From positions 6,264 to 31,031 of the forward strand of contig DXYE01000021.1 in NCBI GenBank assembly GCA_019415985.1: a stretch of 24,768 bases of DNA, in the 5' to 3' direction. The position numbers were made by a program, and so were the translations under genes. Below the pieces are notes generated by a model. The model searched no databases and was not told the DNA's origin. It saw only the letters and a program-made list of their open reading frames with translations. This document shows positions 7,061 to 15,341 of this stretch, one piece after another. This DNA comes from Clostridiales bacterium. GTDB taxonomy: Bacteria > Bacillota > Clostridia > Oscillospirales > CAG-272. The first letter of the stretch is position 1, and each line of letters starts with the position of its first letter.

Positions 7061-7729
7061 ATGCGTCATGTAAAAAATATGAAAAGCTATGGCGTCATCG
7101 GACTTGGTCGCTTTGGTTCTGCACTTGCGCAGACATTGGCCGAGGCCGGCGAAGAGGTTATTGTTGTGGACAATACGGAGGCGAAGGTCCGCGCTCTGCG
7201 GCAATTTACGGAGCATGCTTACGTGACAGAAGATTTGAACAAGGAGACGCTTGAGGAAATAGGTATACAAAACTGTGATACGGTCATTGTCTGTATCGGA
7301 GAAAAGATTGACACCAGTATTCTGACAACACTGACGGTTGTGGGGCTGGGGGTTCCTCAGGTCATTGCCAAGGCCATCAGCCGAGATCAGGGAGAGGTAC
7401 TGGAGAAAATCGGCGCGGAGGTTGTCTATCCGGAGCATGATATGGCGCTGAAGGTGGCCAAACGTCTGCTTTCGCACAATTTTTTAGATTTTATTACACT
7501 TGACAACGATATTGAAATTACCCAGGTGCGCGTAAATGATTTTTTGGTAGGAAAAAGCGTCCTTGAGGCCAATGTTCGGCGGCATTTCGGGTTGAATATC
7601 ATAGCCATTGAGCACCATCATCGAACAGATATTGAAATCTCGCCCGATTACCGTTTCTGTGAGGATGACATCGTCGTAGTGATCGGAAAAAAGGAAAACA
7701 TTAAAAGATTCGAGGAGACCTGTTCATAA
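7061..7729 (+). CDS. ktrA: Potassium uptake regulatory subunit KtrA (RCK)
   Basis: This 222-residue cytosolic protein forms the ring that gates KtrB. The N-terminal RCK_N Rossmann domain has GLGRFG (14-19) and the acidic residue ending strand 2 (VIVVDN, Asp37), so it should bind a nucleotide (ATP/ADP or NAD(H)). The RCK_C part runs from about residue 140, with the typical IEITQVRVNDFLVGKSV and CEDDIVVVIGKKENIKRFEE. That domain binds c-di-AMP in characterised KtrA proteins. A ribosome site, AAGGTAAGGTGAT, precedes ATG 7061; ATG 7079 is a weaker alternative. It follows ktrB on the same strand and is probably co-expressed. Confidence 0.95.
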   Translation: MRHVKNMKSYGVIGLGRFGSALAQTLAEAGEEVIVVDNTEAKVRALRQFTEHAYVTEDLNKETLEEIGIQNCDTVIVCIGEKIDTSILTTLTVVGLGVPQVIAKAISRDQGEVLEKIGAEVVYPEHDMALKVAKRLLSHNFLDFITLDNDIEITQVRVNDFLVGKSVLEANVRRHFGLNIIAIEHHHRTDIEISPDYRFCEDDIVVVIGKKENIKRFEETCS

Positions 7730-7931
7730 CCACCGGAGTGAAAACGCGCGGTCTGTAATAGGAGGTATTTTCAAGCAGAAACATAACGCCGGGCTCATTG
7801 CAGAGAGACATATATAAGCGCGCAGCTTTGGCGCAGATTCAATCGAGAAGGACCGCACGGAGGATTCGGCCTGCTGCCGGTGCGGAGAGGTATGATCCGT
7901 TTTTCGTGTGCAGCAAATGAGGTGAAAACAG

Positions 7932-9107
7932 TTGAATTTGTCAAAAGAAAATATAAAAAAAATATTGCTGATTATTACCTTTACCCTGGTTTTATTTTTT
8001 CTTCTTTATCACTTTCCTTCTGTTCTTACAGTTTTAGGTACGGTCCTTATGGTTCTTTCGCCGTTTCTGCTCGGATTCTGCTTTGCCTTTGTCATCAACG
8101 TACTTCTGCGGCCTATTGAAAGGCTTTGGGACCGAATCGGAAAAAAGAAAACAGGAAAAATCAGGAACAGAATGAAACGCCCGATCTGTTTGGTCATCAG
8201 TGCGCTTCTCATGTCGGGAGTTATTTTTATCATTTTCTTTATGGTCGTGCCTGAGCTGAAAAATACAATAGAGAATATCATAGAGATGTTCCCTCAATAT
8301 ATGGAGCAGCTCGAGAGCTCTTGGACACAATTTGCAAATAGTTTGGCACAAAGGGGCATAATGCTTCCCGAAATAACCATCGATATGGACGAATTTGTGA
8401 AGGCAATAAGCGACTTTCTGTCTCGTGAGGGAGAGACGTTTTTTAACAAGACACTGGATATCACTACATCTATTTTTACCTGGATTTTTAATATCGTACT
8501 GGGCTTGGTCTTTGCCTTTTATCTGTTGTATCAGAAGGAGAACCTGAGCAGACAGTTCAAGCGGCTGCTGGAGGCTTTTGTGCCGCATAAAAAGCTCTGC
8601 TGGCTTTCGGAACTTGCCGAGCTTTCAAATCGAACGTTTACGAATTTTATCACCGGACAGCTTACTGAGGCAGTGATTATCGGTGCCTTGTGCTTTATCG
8701 GCATGTGTATCTTTTCTATGCCATATGCGCCGGTGATTTCGGTTTTGGTTGCATTTACCGCATTGATTCCCGTTTTTGGCGCCTTTTTCGGTACAGCGGT
8801 TGGGGCGTTTCTGATTTTTATGGTGGATCCTCTGAAAGCGTTGTGGTTTATTGTATTTATCATCGTACTGCAGCAGTTGGAGGGCGATATTATTTATCCG
8901 AAGGTCGTTGGTAAATCCGTGGGTCTTCCGGGTATTTGGGTATTGACGGCCGTTACAATCGGCGGCAGTCTATTTGGTATTCTCGGAATGCTGTTGAGCG
9001 TTCCGGTATGTTCTGTTCTTTACAGCCTGTGCAGACAGCTTGTGGCTGAACGTATTCGGCAAAAGAGAACGGATAAAAAAACGGCAGTATTGGGAAAAGG
9101 AAAATAA
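7932..9107 (+). CDS. AI-2E family permease
   Basis: This membrane protein of 391 residues belongs to the AI-2E transporter family (TqsA/YdiK/YtvI type). It has an N-terminal hydrophobic pair, a long extracytoplasmic segment (about 100-160), and a C-terminal membrane block. That block holds the family signature around residues 317-340 (GDIIYPKVVGKSVGLPGIW, followed by glycine-rich helices and LSVPV). Members have been linked to autoinducer-2 export or to Na+/H+ exchange, so the substrate is uncertain. The start appears to be TTG 7932, placed after GAGGTGAAAACAG; no ATG fits. Its stop overlaps the next start by one base (TAATG), so it is translationally coupled to the PopT-like gene. About 200 nt separate it from ktrA. 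Confidence 0.88.
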   Translation: MNLSKENIKKILLIITFTLVLFFLLYHFPSVLTVLGTVLMVLSPFLLGFCFAFVINVLLRPIERLWDRIGKKKTGKIRNRMKRPICLVISALLMSGVIFIIFFMVVPELKNTIENIIEMFPQYMEQLESSWTQFANSLAQRGIMLPEITIDMDEFVKAISDFLSREGETFFNKTLDITTSIFTWIFNIVLGLVFAFYLLYQKENLSRQFKRLLEAFVPHKKLCWLSELAELSNRTFTNFITGQLTEAVIIGALCFIGMCIFSMPYAPVISVLVAFTALIPVFGAFFGTAVGAFLIFMVDPLKALWFIVFIIVLQQLEGDIIYPKVVGKSVGLPGIWVLTAVTIGGSLFGILGMLLSVPVCSVLYSLCRQLVAERIRQKRTDKKTAVLGKGK

Positions 9108-9919
9108 TGATGATAGATAAACTGATGACATTCCTGAAGGGTTTTATTATAGGAGGTACTATGCTGGTACCTGGGGTGAGCGGCGGTTCCATGGCGATGA
9201 TTCTCGGAATCTACCAGAGATTGGTTTCGGCAGTTAGCTCCTTTTTTAAAAATAAGAGAGAAAATTTTTTCTTTCTCTTTCTGTTTGCCATCGGCGGTGG
9301 AGCAGGCATGCTTCTGATTTCCAAACCGATTCTGCATCTGCTGGAGACATATCCGATGCCGATGCTGTATTTTTTCATGGGCGCTGTGGCAGGGGGCGTC
9401 CCGCTGATTCTCAGGCAGGCGAAGATTAAGAAATTCACATGGAAGGTTCCGCTTTACACTGCGATTGGTCTGTTGATTGTACTGCTGATTCCCTTTTTAC
9501 CTACCGGCGGTGTACAGACAGAAATGGAGGCGGGACTCCTCAGTATTCTTCTGCTGGCCCTGACCGGCTTTGTGGCAGCAGCAGCGCTTGTTTTACCAGG
9601 CATCAGTGTATCTTATCTTCTTCTTCTCATGGGCCTATATGATGAAACGATGCGGGCAATAAGCAAGCTGTATCTGCCTTTTCTGATTCCCTTGGGAGTC
9701 GGTCTGATCCTCGGTATCATTCTGACCACAAAGCTGCTGGACCGCGCCATGTCCAGTCATCCGCAGCCTACCTATTTAATCATCCTCGGATTTATTATCG
9801 CATCTGTTGCGGAAATATATCCTGGCCTTCCGGGGGGAGTAGCTGAGCTTATTTTGTGCTTTTTTATGCTTTGCGCCGGTTATGCGCTGGTCAGTCTCCT
9901 CTCCCGAAAAACCAAATAG
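9107..9919 (+). CDS. popT: DUF368 / PopT-like polyprenyl-phosphate transporter
   Basis: This 270-residue, highly hydrophobic protein belongs to the DUF368 family. Members named PopT have been shown to return undecaprenyl phosphate across the membrane for reuse in cell-wall synthesis. The two diagnostic re-entrant motifs are present: MLVPGVSGGSMAMILGIY near residue 19 and LVLPGISVSYLLLLMGLYDE in the second half, as expected for an inverted-repeat fold. The start overlaps the upstream stop by one base and AAAAGGA lies ahead of it. The other enzyme of this pathway in the window is uppP at about 22.8-23.6 kb. The function is by family; lipid specificity cannot be read from the sequence. Confidence 0.88.
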   Translation: MMIDKLMTFLKGFIIGGTMLVPGVSGGSMAMILGIYQRLVSAVSSFFKNKRENFFFLFLFAIGGGAGMLLISKPILHLLETYPMPMLYFFMGAVAGGVPLILRQAKIKKFTWKVPLYTAIGLLIVLLIPFLPTGGVQTEMEAGLLSILLLALTGFVAAAALVLPGISVSYLLLLMGLYDETMRAISKLYLPFLIPLGVGLILGIILTTKLLDRAMSSHPQPTYLIILGFIIASVAEIYPGLPGGVAELILCFFMLCAGYALVSLLSRKTK

Positions 9920-10226
9920 AGCAGTCTCTCACTCTCAGTGCAGGCAACAGTAGCTATATATATGCTCGTGAATCCAAGCGGTGGCGCGAGAATTTGAAAT
10001 AAATCTATGGGAAAGCATGGTTTGAAAAATTTGGCTAATGCTGTTTGCTGCTTTTGGCGAGGACAAAAGGAGAAGACGATATTTAACCGCCCGGAGGCGT
10101 TCCGCTCTTTAGCGGGTCGCTCGGATTGCCCTTGGTTTGCCAAATTTACACCTATGATGCTTTCAGAAATAAACAGTCGAGACATAAGGCATTTGGGGGC
10201 GGGGCGGCTGGAAAAATATACCTATA
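9920..10226 (+). other. Non-coding stretch with possible structured RNA
   Basis: No convincing gene was found. A 9-bp closing stem, AAATTTGGC (10027-10035) with GCCAAATTT (10139-10147), encloses a second hairpin: CCGCT (10102-10106) pairs with AGCGG (10111-10115), extended by CCGGAGGCG (10091-10099) against CGCTCGG (10118-10124) with bulged Gs. The ORF at 10007-10243 lacks a ribosome site. A small RNA is possible but unproven. Confidence 0.35.
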
Positions 10227-10227
10227 C

Positions 10228-10259
10228 AGAACCGAACTCCTGAAGGGTTCGGTTCTTTT
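10228..10259 (+). terminator. Intrinsic terminator-like hairpin
   Basis: A perfect 10-bp stem (AGAACCGAAC at 10228-10237, complement at 10247-10256) with a 9-nt loop is followed by a short T-run (TTTT). It may end the ktr-permease-popT transcript or an RNA transcribed from 9920-10226. Confidence 0.7.
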
Positions 10260-10554
10260 GTGCGAAAGGTGTTGAAATCGGAGGACTCGAGTTATTATTT
10301 GGAAAAAAAGCACAGTCTTTCGCAGCAAGCAACGAACTTTTATCTGCCAGTATCCAATCTGCACATTGAACCGAATGTTGCTTTTATACTCGAAAAGCAC
10401 GTTATATTTAAGGATATTTATGATTTATCGGTTCTGCCGCTGGAATCGTTTGAAGCATCCATCGTATAGCGTGAAGCCGGATTCATCTGAACATGCGCCG
10501 TGCCGTAAGGTCTTTGTCTGACTTCAGAGGGGCGCGAAATTTGATGGCGAACGG
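10260..10554 (+). other. Spacer with a weak open frame
   Basis: A 69-codon frame opens with GTG 10260, directly on the terminator tail and without a ribosome site, and ends at 10469. Its translation (for example FYLPVSNLHIEPNVAFILEKH) is protein-like but unrecognised, so it may be a remnant of a lost gene. The rest, up to the purF promoter, shows nothing clear. Confidence 0.25.
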
Positions 10555-10583
10555 TTGACAAAAGATGAAAAAAGTTATATACT
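10555..10583 (+). promoter_or_regulatory. purF promoter
   Basis: A perfect -35 TTGACA (10555-10560) lies 17 bp from -10 TATACT (10578-10583). Transcription would start near 10590, giving a leader of about 185 nt before purF. Confidence 0.85.
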
Positions 10584-10637
10584 ATATATGAAATTCATCA
10601 AAATATGTAAAAAAAGGCTGTCGACTGTAAAGGCTCG

Positions 10638-10676
10638 AAGACTGTGGGATAGAGAGCCCGCAGTCTTTCCTGTTTT
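10638..10676 (+). terminator. Attenuator-like hairpin in purF leader
   Basis: AAGACTGTGGG (10638-10648) pairs over 11 positions with CCCGCAGTCTT (10657-10667, one G-U), followed by TCCTGTTTT. It lies between the promoter and purF, where a terminator would act as an attenuator. A second copy of GACTGT (10623-10628) upstream could pair with the same 3' arm and form an alternative structure. No purine, PRPP or other riboswitch consensus was recognised. Confidence 0.5.
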
Positions 10677-10774
10677 AGTGTTGTAGCGGAGCCTGATTTC
10701 TTATCTGAAATTTTAAGGGAAAGGAATGTTTTCAACGGAATCCTAGCGGAACCGGAGAAAAAACAGAGCGATTT

Positions 10775-12226
10775 ATGAGCAGCTACCAATTAACGGATTC
10801 GGAAAAATGTCATGAGGAGTGCGGTGTGTTCGGCATCTATTCAGAGGAGAGACGGGATGTAGCAAAATCCGTATATTACGGGCTGTATGCCTTGCAGCAC
10901 CGCGGTCAGGAAAGCTGCGGCATCGCGGTCAACGATACCCTTTCGGACGAACCGAAGACCGCCACGCATCGGGATGTCGGACTTGTAGGCGATGTTTTTA
11001 CACATAAAATTCTGGATGGTATGCCCGGCAACATGGCGGTCGGCCATGTAAGATATTCGACAACGGGGAGCAACAGTCGGGATAATGTGCAGCCGCTGTC
11101 GATTCGGTATGTGAAGGGAACGCTGACCATTGCGCACAACGGCAACATTTCGAACGCAAGGGAGCTGCGCAGGCAGTTGGAATATACCGGCGCGGTATGG
11201 ACCTCGTCAAGCGACACTGAGGTAATCGCTTATCTGCTCGCCCGGGAACGAATTCAATGCAAGAGCATCGAGGAGGCGGTGCTGCGCGTGGCAGGTCTTC
11301 TAGAGGGGGCCTTTTCGCTGGTTATTATGAGTCCGCAGAAATTGATAGCGGTGCGTGACCCGCGCGGCATGCGTCCGCTGTGCATCGGAAAAAAGAACGG
11401 CGATATTCTGTTCTCTTCCGAGACCTGTGCGCTTGATGCGATCGGCGCCGAGTTCGTACGGGATGTAGAGCCGGGAGAAATTGTTGTAGCAGAGCACGGG
11501 AAAATGTATTCGCTGTATCAGCCGGCTGCAAAGAGTACTGCGCTGTGCATCTTCGAATATATCTATTTTGCACGACCGGACAGCACCATTGACGGTCAGA
11601 GTGTATACCAGGCGCGCTTGGCTGCCGGACGTATTCTTGCAGAGGAGCACCCGGTAGATGCCGATATGGTCATCGGCGTTCCGGATTCCGGAAATATTGC
11701 CGCTATCGGATATGCCGAGCAATCGGGCATACCGTACGGTCAGGGGTTGATTAAAAACCGATACATCGGTCGAACTTTTATTCTGCCGGATGCAAAAGCA
11801 CGGACCGAGAGCGTTACCATAAAGCTTAATGCCTATGCCGACAATGTCAGAGGTAAGCGAATCATCATGGTAGATGATTCCATTGTGCGTGGCACCACTA
11901 TAACGCAGATCGTTACCTTGCTTAAGCGCGCCGGTGCTTTAGAGGTTCATGTGAGAATCAGTGCGCCGGAATTTCTACATGCCTGTTATTACGGAACAGA
12001 TATCTCGGACCCGGAGAAGCTGGTCAGCAATCACTATTCCTGCGAGGCGCTGTGTGAAAAGCTTGGCGCAGACTCACTTGGATTTATCCCGCTTAATCGA
12101 ATACATGAGATTGCAAAGGACGCAAGGCTTTCTTTCTGTGATGCATGCTTCTCGGGCAAATATCCGTGCAGTGTTCCGCATTCGGCTGGTAAATCGGATT
12201 TTGAGACGGCATCTCATAAGCACTGA
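10775..12226 (+). CDS. purF: Amidophosphoribosyltransferase PurF
   Basis: This 483-residue cytosolic enzyme commits PRPP to purine synthesis by making phosphoribosylamine from PRPP and glutamine. The catalytic Cys16 follows a 15-residue propeptide (EECGVFGIY), so the precursor must be processed. The glutaminase domain shows ALQHRGQESCGIA, VGHVRYSTTG and AHNGNISN. The PRTase domain has the PRPP loop IIMVDDSIVRGTT. Cysteines at CIFEYIYFARPDS, HACYYGTDI and FCDACFSGKYP match the [4Fe-4S] ligands of the Bacillus-type enzyme. It stands alone: no other pur gene is nearby. The ribosome site before ATG 10775 is weak (GGAGA is 16 nt away). Expression may be controlled through the leader hairpin. Confidence 0.97.
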   Translation: MSSYQLTDSEKCHEECGVFGIYSEERRDVAKSVYYGLYALQHRGQESCGIAVNDTLSDEPKTATHRDVGLVGDVFTHKILDGMPGNMAVGHVRYSTTGSNSRDNVQPLSIRYVKGTLTIAHNGNISNARELRRQLEYTGAVWTSSSDTEVIAYLLARERIQCKSIEEAVLRVAGLLEGAFSLVIMSPQKLIAVRDPRGMRPLCIGKKNGDILFSSETCALDAIGAEFVRDVEPGEIVVAEHGKMYSLYQPAAKSTALCIFEYIYFARPDSTIDGQSVYQARLAAGRILAEEHPVDADMVIGVPDSGNIAAIGYAEQSGIPYGQGLIKNRYIGRTFILPDAKARTESVTIKLNAYADNVRGKRIIMVDDSIVRGTTITQIVTLLKRAGALEVHVRISAPEFLHACYYGTDISDPEKLVSNHYSCEALCEKLGADSLGFIPLNRIHEIAKDARLSFCDACFSGKYPCSVPHSAGKSDFETASHKH

Positions 12227-12551
12227 GATAAAGGACTAATATAAGGAATGCCGGACGCCGTGAGGAATGTATATGCCTCTCGGCGCCCGGCAGATTTACG
12301 GTACGGGGAGGCTGTATTAAAGATTTTCGTATTCCGATAAACGCGCACAGGGTACGGGGGTGGGCATCAGACATACCTTGCTTTCAAAAGGCCTGTACTC
12401 CAGAGAGAGATCCTTTCGCCGGATGCTCCGACGCCACAGAGGTATAGATGCATAGAAAAGTTACCGGCGCTCTGTAGCGCAAGTTCGTACCGTAGGGGGT
12501 AGAGCGGTTTTTTAGCAAAGGTATAATTTCTAAAGAAAGAGGGACATAAAG
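12227..12551 (+). other. Leader/spacer with long hairpin
   Basis: A strong stem, 12249-12292, pairs TGCCGG, CGCCG and GAGG on the left with CCTC, CGGCG and CCGGCA on the right, interrupted by two mismatches. It lacks a T-run, so it is terminator-like at best. A TATAAT lies at 12522-12527 with no good -35. No gene was found. Confidence 0.4.
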
Positions 12552-13136
12552 ATGAACGATAAGGAACGCTTTCTGCAGCTTTTCGATACAAATGTACAGC
12601 GCGAGGGAGCTGACCGCCTGCTGGAATATCTGCAATCTTCCCAAAGCGACTTTTTCAGAGCGCCTGCAAGCACCAGGTTTCACGGCGCCTTTGAGGGCGG
12701 CCTCGTCCGTCATTCGCTGAACGTGTATGATTGTCTGAAGGATTATATGGCTAGGACACAGGTATCGTCGGTATACGGACTCACCTGTTCACCGGAAACG
12801 CTTACCATAGTTTCTCTGCTGCATGATGTCTGCAAAATCAACTGCTATAAGCCCGGGTTTCGCAATGTGAAGGATGATAACGGCGTTTGGAAAAAAGTAC
12901 CATGCTATGAATACGACGATCAGCTTCCGTACGGTCACGGGGAAAAGAGTGTTTATATCACAACCGGTTTCATGAAGCTGACGCGTGAGGAAGCTTTTGC
13001 CATCCGCTTTCATATGGGCTATTCAGTCTCGGACGAGATACGTCTTGTCAGCGACGCATATGAAAAATTTCCGCTCGCTTTTGCACTTCATACAGCAGAC
13101 ATGGAGGCGACGCTTTTTTTGGAAAAGATGGAATAG
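12552..13136 (+). CDS. HD-domain phosphohydrolase
   Basis: This 194-residue soluble protein has the HD metal-dependent phosphohydrolase signature. His54 lies in GGLVRHSLNVYD, His91-Asp92 in VSLLHDVCK, then HGEKSV, AIRFHMG and a late aspartate in HTADMEA. Together these are the ligands H...HD...D of the superfamily. Similar stand-alone proteins are common in Clostridia and phages and are usually annotated only as HD-domain hydrolases. The nucleotide or nucleic-acid substrate cannot be predicted. The start at 12552 follows AAAGAAAGAGGGACATAAAG. A terminator follows at 13271. Confidence 0.88.
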   Translation: MNDKERFLQLFDTNVQREGADRLLEYLQSSQSDFFRAPASTRFHGAFEGGLVRHSLNVYDCLKDYMARTQVSSVYGLTCSPETLTIVSLLHDVCKINCYKPGFRNVKDDNGVWKKVPCYEYDDQLPYGHGEKSVYITTGFMKLTREEAFAIRFHMGYSVSDEIRLVSDAYEKFPLAFALHTADMEATLFLEKME

Positions 13137-13270
13137 CATGCTGGAAAGCAGATGCTTTTTGAAAAGCAAGAGTTTCCGCGCCGCTCGTTTTATCATTTCC
13201 ATATAAAAAGCAGCGGCGCTGCGAAGGGGTCGCGGTGATGAGGTTTCGTAAAAAAGAGAAATATATGATA

Positions 13271-13303
13271 AAGAGGCAGCCTTTTGATTGCTGCCTCTTC
13301 TTG
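13271..13303 (+). terminator. Terminator after the HD gene
   Basis: A perfect 10-bp stem, AAGAGGCAGC (13271-13280) and GCTGCCTCTT (13290-13299), with a 9-nt loop. The tail (CTTGTGTTG) is only partly T-rich. It may also serve the converging minus-strand locus that ends at 13344. Confidence 0.65.
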
Positions 13304-13343
13304 TGTTGCTGTAAAGCCCCGAGGCGTTGCCAATACTTCTTAA

Positions 13344-14141
13344 TTACCTGCTTTTATTGAACGCTTTCATACTTTGCTGCGCTCGATGTGAAAAGCTCGT
13401 CAAGGGTTTTATGTTTCTGTCTGAATTGTCGTCCTTCCAGTGTGAAAAAATTTCTTCCAAGGAATAGCTATCGGAAACAGAATAGTTTTTTTGCGCTGTG
13501 TAGACAGGTTTGCCTTGATGAAATGACACAGTTCCTGCTTCATAATAGAATTCGTCCGGTCCGATGCAACGTTCCAGAAGCTGGTAAACGTCCAACAGGT
13601 ATCGAAATTTTTCTACCGTCCGTTTGTATCCGAGCGTGCCGTCAAAATTTGGCTAATAGTCAATAACGGAGCAGACGTAGTCTGATTCGTTTTCGTTAGG
13701 ATCATCAAGGTATCCGCGCGAAAATCTCCTTTCGTCACGCTCATAGGTTCCGCCGGGCGTGAAGATCCATGTAATATATCTGTCGACTCCGGCAGGAAAG
13801 CGATACACAAAATGTACGTCGGCTTCAAAAAACAGCAGGGAGAAGCATTTGATTGGCTCGGACAGGGAGACTTTGTGTCCATAGGCGGATAGGGCCGTTA
13901 TCCGGTATGCCGAATTTTCCAGTAGAGTGTTCCCCGAGCTTTCCTCCGCGTTTGGCCCATGCAATTCTATTATTCCTCGTCCGATTACAAAGCGCGAAAT
14001 GTTCCCATTGCCTAAGCAGCCGGGATTTTTGGAGTTTATCAAGTTTCGTAAGCTTATGGTTTCGTAAGAGATCTTGGTCATACCGATATACAGGGACCCG
14101 TCGGCACTGATGAGAACGCCATCCTTTTTTAGAGAGGTCAA
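13344..14141 (-). pseudogene. Broken unknown gene with in-frame amber stop
   Basis: One continuous minus-strand frame encodes about 266 codons but is split by TAG at 13655-13653. The upstream part includes DGVLISADGSLYIGMTKISY and RYITWIFTPGGTYERDERRF, ending ...CSVIDY. The downstream part continues without a frame change (PNFDGTLGYKRTVEKFRYLL, then DVYQLLERCIGPDEFYYEAG). Both parts look like real coding sequence, with no start or ribosome site after the stop, so I read this as a nonsense mutation. The 5' end runs into the sigma-factor remnant through an AAAAAA tract (14130-14125) with a one-base frame difference. The family is not recognised; there is no signal peptide or membrane helix. Confidence 0.6.
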
Positions 14142-14377
14142 TAGAGAGACATCGGGTGATGCGGGCCAGATACGGAAACAAATAGGTTCGCGGCTCGTGA
14201 GGAGGTATCGTGTTCCATGCTGAAAAATAAGTATCGTTCAAGGTTTTCTCCGTATCCGGATCACTTGCTAAAATATTGTGCAATGGTTCTCAGTTTCGCG
14301 TGATATTTCATCTTGCTCTGCTCGATCGCATCTTCATCGCGGTTTAGATACAGATCCACGATCTCACTGTCGTTCAT
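14125..14377 (-). pseudogene. Remnant of sigma-70-like factor (region 2)
   Basis: ATG 14377, behind AAAGGATT, opens MNDSEIVDLYLNRDEDAIEQ and continues to YHAKLRTIA. There the frame breaks near 14280: restoring two bases gives AHNILASDPDTEKTLNDTY, then FSAWNTIPPHEPRTYLFPYL and ARITRCLSIDLSKK. This is region 2 of a small sigma factor (the NDTY..AWN.IPP and ITR.LSID pattern). Region 4, the -35-binding domain, is absent: the sequence passes straight into the unrelated broken gene downstream. The combination of a 2-nt deletion, a homopolymer frame change and a missing C-terminal half indicates a decayed gene, perhaps produced by an internal deletion. Confidence 0.7.
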
Positions 14378-14429
14378 GGCTGAATCCTTTCTGCTTTGCT
14401 GATTTTGTCTGAAAAGGTCCTTAAATCTC

Positions 14430-14468
14430 CTAAAAAAGATAAAAACCGATTTTCTCTGAAAATCGGTT
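14430..14468 (-). terminator. Terminator for the peptidoglycan-binding protein gene
   Basis: On the minus strand an 11-bp perfect stem, AACCGATTTTC (14468-14458) with its complement (14454-14444), and a 3-nt loop are followed by a T-rich tract (TTTATCTTTTTTA). It closes the unit read from 15032. Confidence 0.85.
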
Positions 14469-14606
14469 GAAATATCTACGAAAGGTAATTACATCAAAAT
14501 ACGGAATGCCCGCATAAACCGCTTTGCTTTTTGCGATACACCTTCTGTAATTCAAAGAAGGATGCGGTCTGTCGCCAGTCGTTGCAGCGCCTTTGAATCG
14601 ATATGT

Positions 14607-15032
14607 TTATGGCGGGGAAGTATCTGGTATGGTCAAGCCGAGGGCTTCGAGTGTATGAATATGGCAGACTCCGTCTGCGGTCATACCGATAGATTTTTGA
14701 AAGGCGCGTACCGCTTTGGCGGTCTCTACGCTGTATATACCGTCCGGCTCCGATGCCAGAAAACCGAGCGCGAAAAGTCTTTCCTGTACGGCTATAACGG
14801 TGTCGCGAGACAGTGCAGCCGCGGGTAGACCGATAATCTTTTCGTCAGCACCGCTCTGTATGCCCGGATCGCTTTGTGAAAGATCGGTATGGGGGGTGGA
14901 CGCCCAGTTATAAACCGTTCTGTATCCCAGCATAATGATACCCATCACCAGCAGGCAGGCTATATAACTGATCAATGCTGGCAAAAATCTTTTCCATTTG
15001 CTTTTTATGCTGTTCCAATTCATATTCGGCAC
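14607..15032 (-). CDS. Membrane-anchored peptidoglycan-binding-domain protein
   Basis: This 141-residue protein has a short basic N-terminus (NSIKSKWKR), one membrane helix (about 16-37, LPALISYIACLLVMGIIML), a linker, and a PG_binding_1 domain from about residue 79. The domain shows the repeat core VQERLFALGFLASEPDGIYS, ETAKAVRAFQKSIGMTADG and LEALGL. It probably sits outside the cell anchored by the helix and binds wall peptidoglycan. No catalytic domain is attached. Start GTG 15032 or ATG 15023; both follow the AGGAAAGCGG stretch and neither is clearly better. Similar domains occur in spore cortex and germination proteins, but nothing else ties this gene to sporulation. Confidence 0.8.
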   Translation of the reverse strand: MPNMNWNSIKSKWKRFLPALISYIACLLVMGIIMLGYRTVYNWASTPHTDLSQSDPGIQSGADEKIIGLPAAALSRDTVIAVQERLFALGFLASEPDGIYSVETAKAVRAFQKSIGMTADGVCHIHTLEALGLTIPDTSPP

Positions 15033-15327
15033 CGACGCATTCCGCTTTCCTTTCCCTACATGTTTTTCTTAATGTTAGTATGTCCGCTATCCAGATCATT
15101 TATTAAGGGAAGTAAAAATTTTGCGGCTTTCGTTTTACGTGAGGGGAGCATGTCTTTTGTGGGATATCCACGAGATGTCCGCTTTGCAGAACCGTTTCCG
15201 GATATCGGTATCTGCATATATTCAAATGACTTTCAGTACTAGCGAAAGCATAATTGCAATCTGCATAAACCGATAGAATATGGCCCTGCTGTTGCCGCCG
15301 GCTTGAGAGATAGGTTGAATTAAAAGA
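15033..15327. other. Spacer left of the IS element
   Basis: No recognised gene. A 30-codon plus-strand ORF (ATG 15150 to TAG 15242, beginning MSFVGYPRDVRFAEPFPDIG) has a possible ribosome site, GAGGGGAGC, but no known family; it may be a remnant. The remainder up to the direct repeat at 15328 shows nothing clear. Confidence 0.3.
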
Positions 15328-15340
15328 GATAATAAAGTAA
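15328..15340 (+). repeat. Left flanking direct repeat of the IS element
   Basis: GATAATAAAGTAA, identical to 16474-16486 and flush with the left end of the element. It reads as a 13-bp target-site duplication. Confidence 0.75.
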
Positions 15341-15341
15341 T

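Noticed and set aside
10007..10243. 78-codon ORF on the plus strand
   Set aside because: No ribosome site, low-complexity composition unlike its neighbours, and it overlaps the hairpins and terminator.
10028..13660. A 14-bp exact repeat, AAAATTTGGCTAAT, at about 10028 and about 13646
   Set aside because: A match of this length is expected once or twice by chance in a window of this size, and the flanks show no similarity.
14110..14141. Programmed ribosomal frameshift at the A6-G tract between sigma remnant and unknown gene
   Set aside because: The frame change needed is +1 relative to the sigma frame, not the -1 expected from an A-AAA-AAG heptamer, and the sigma gene is already broken upstream.
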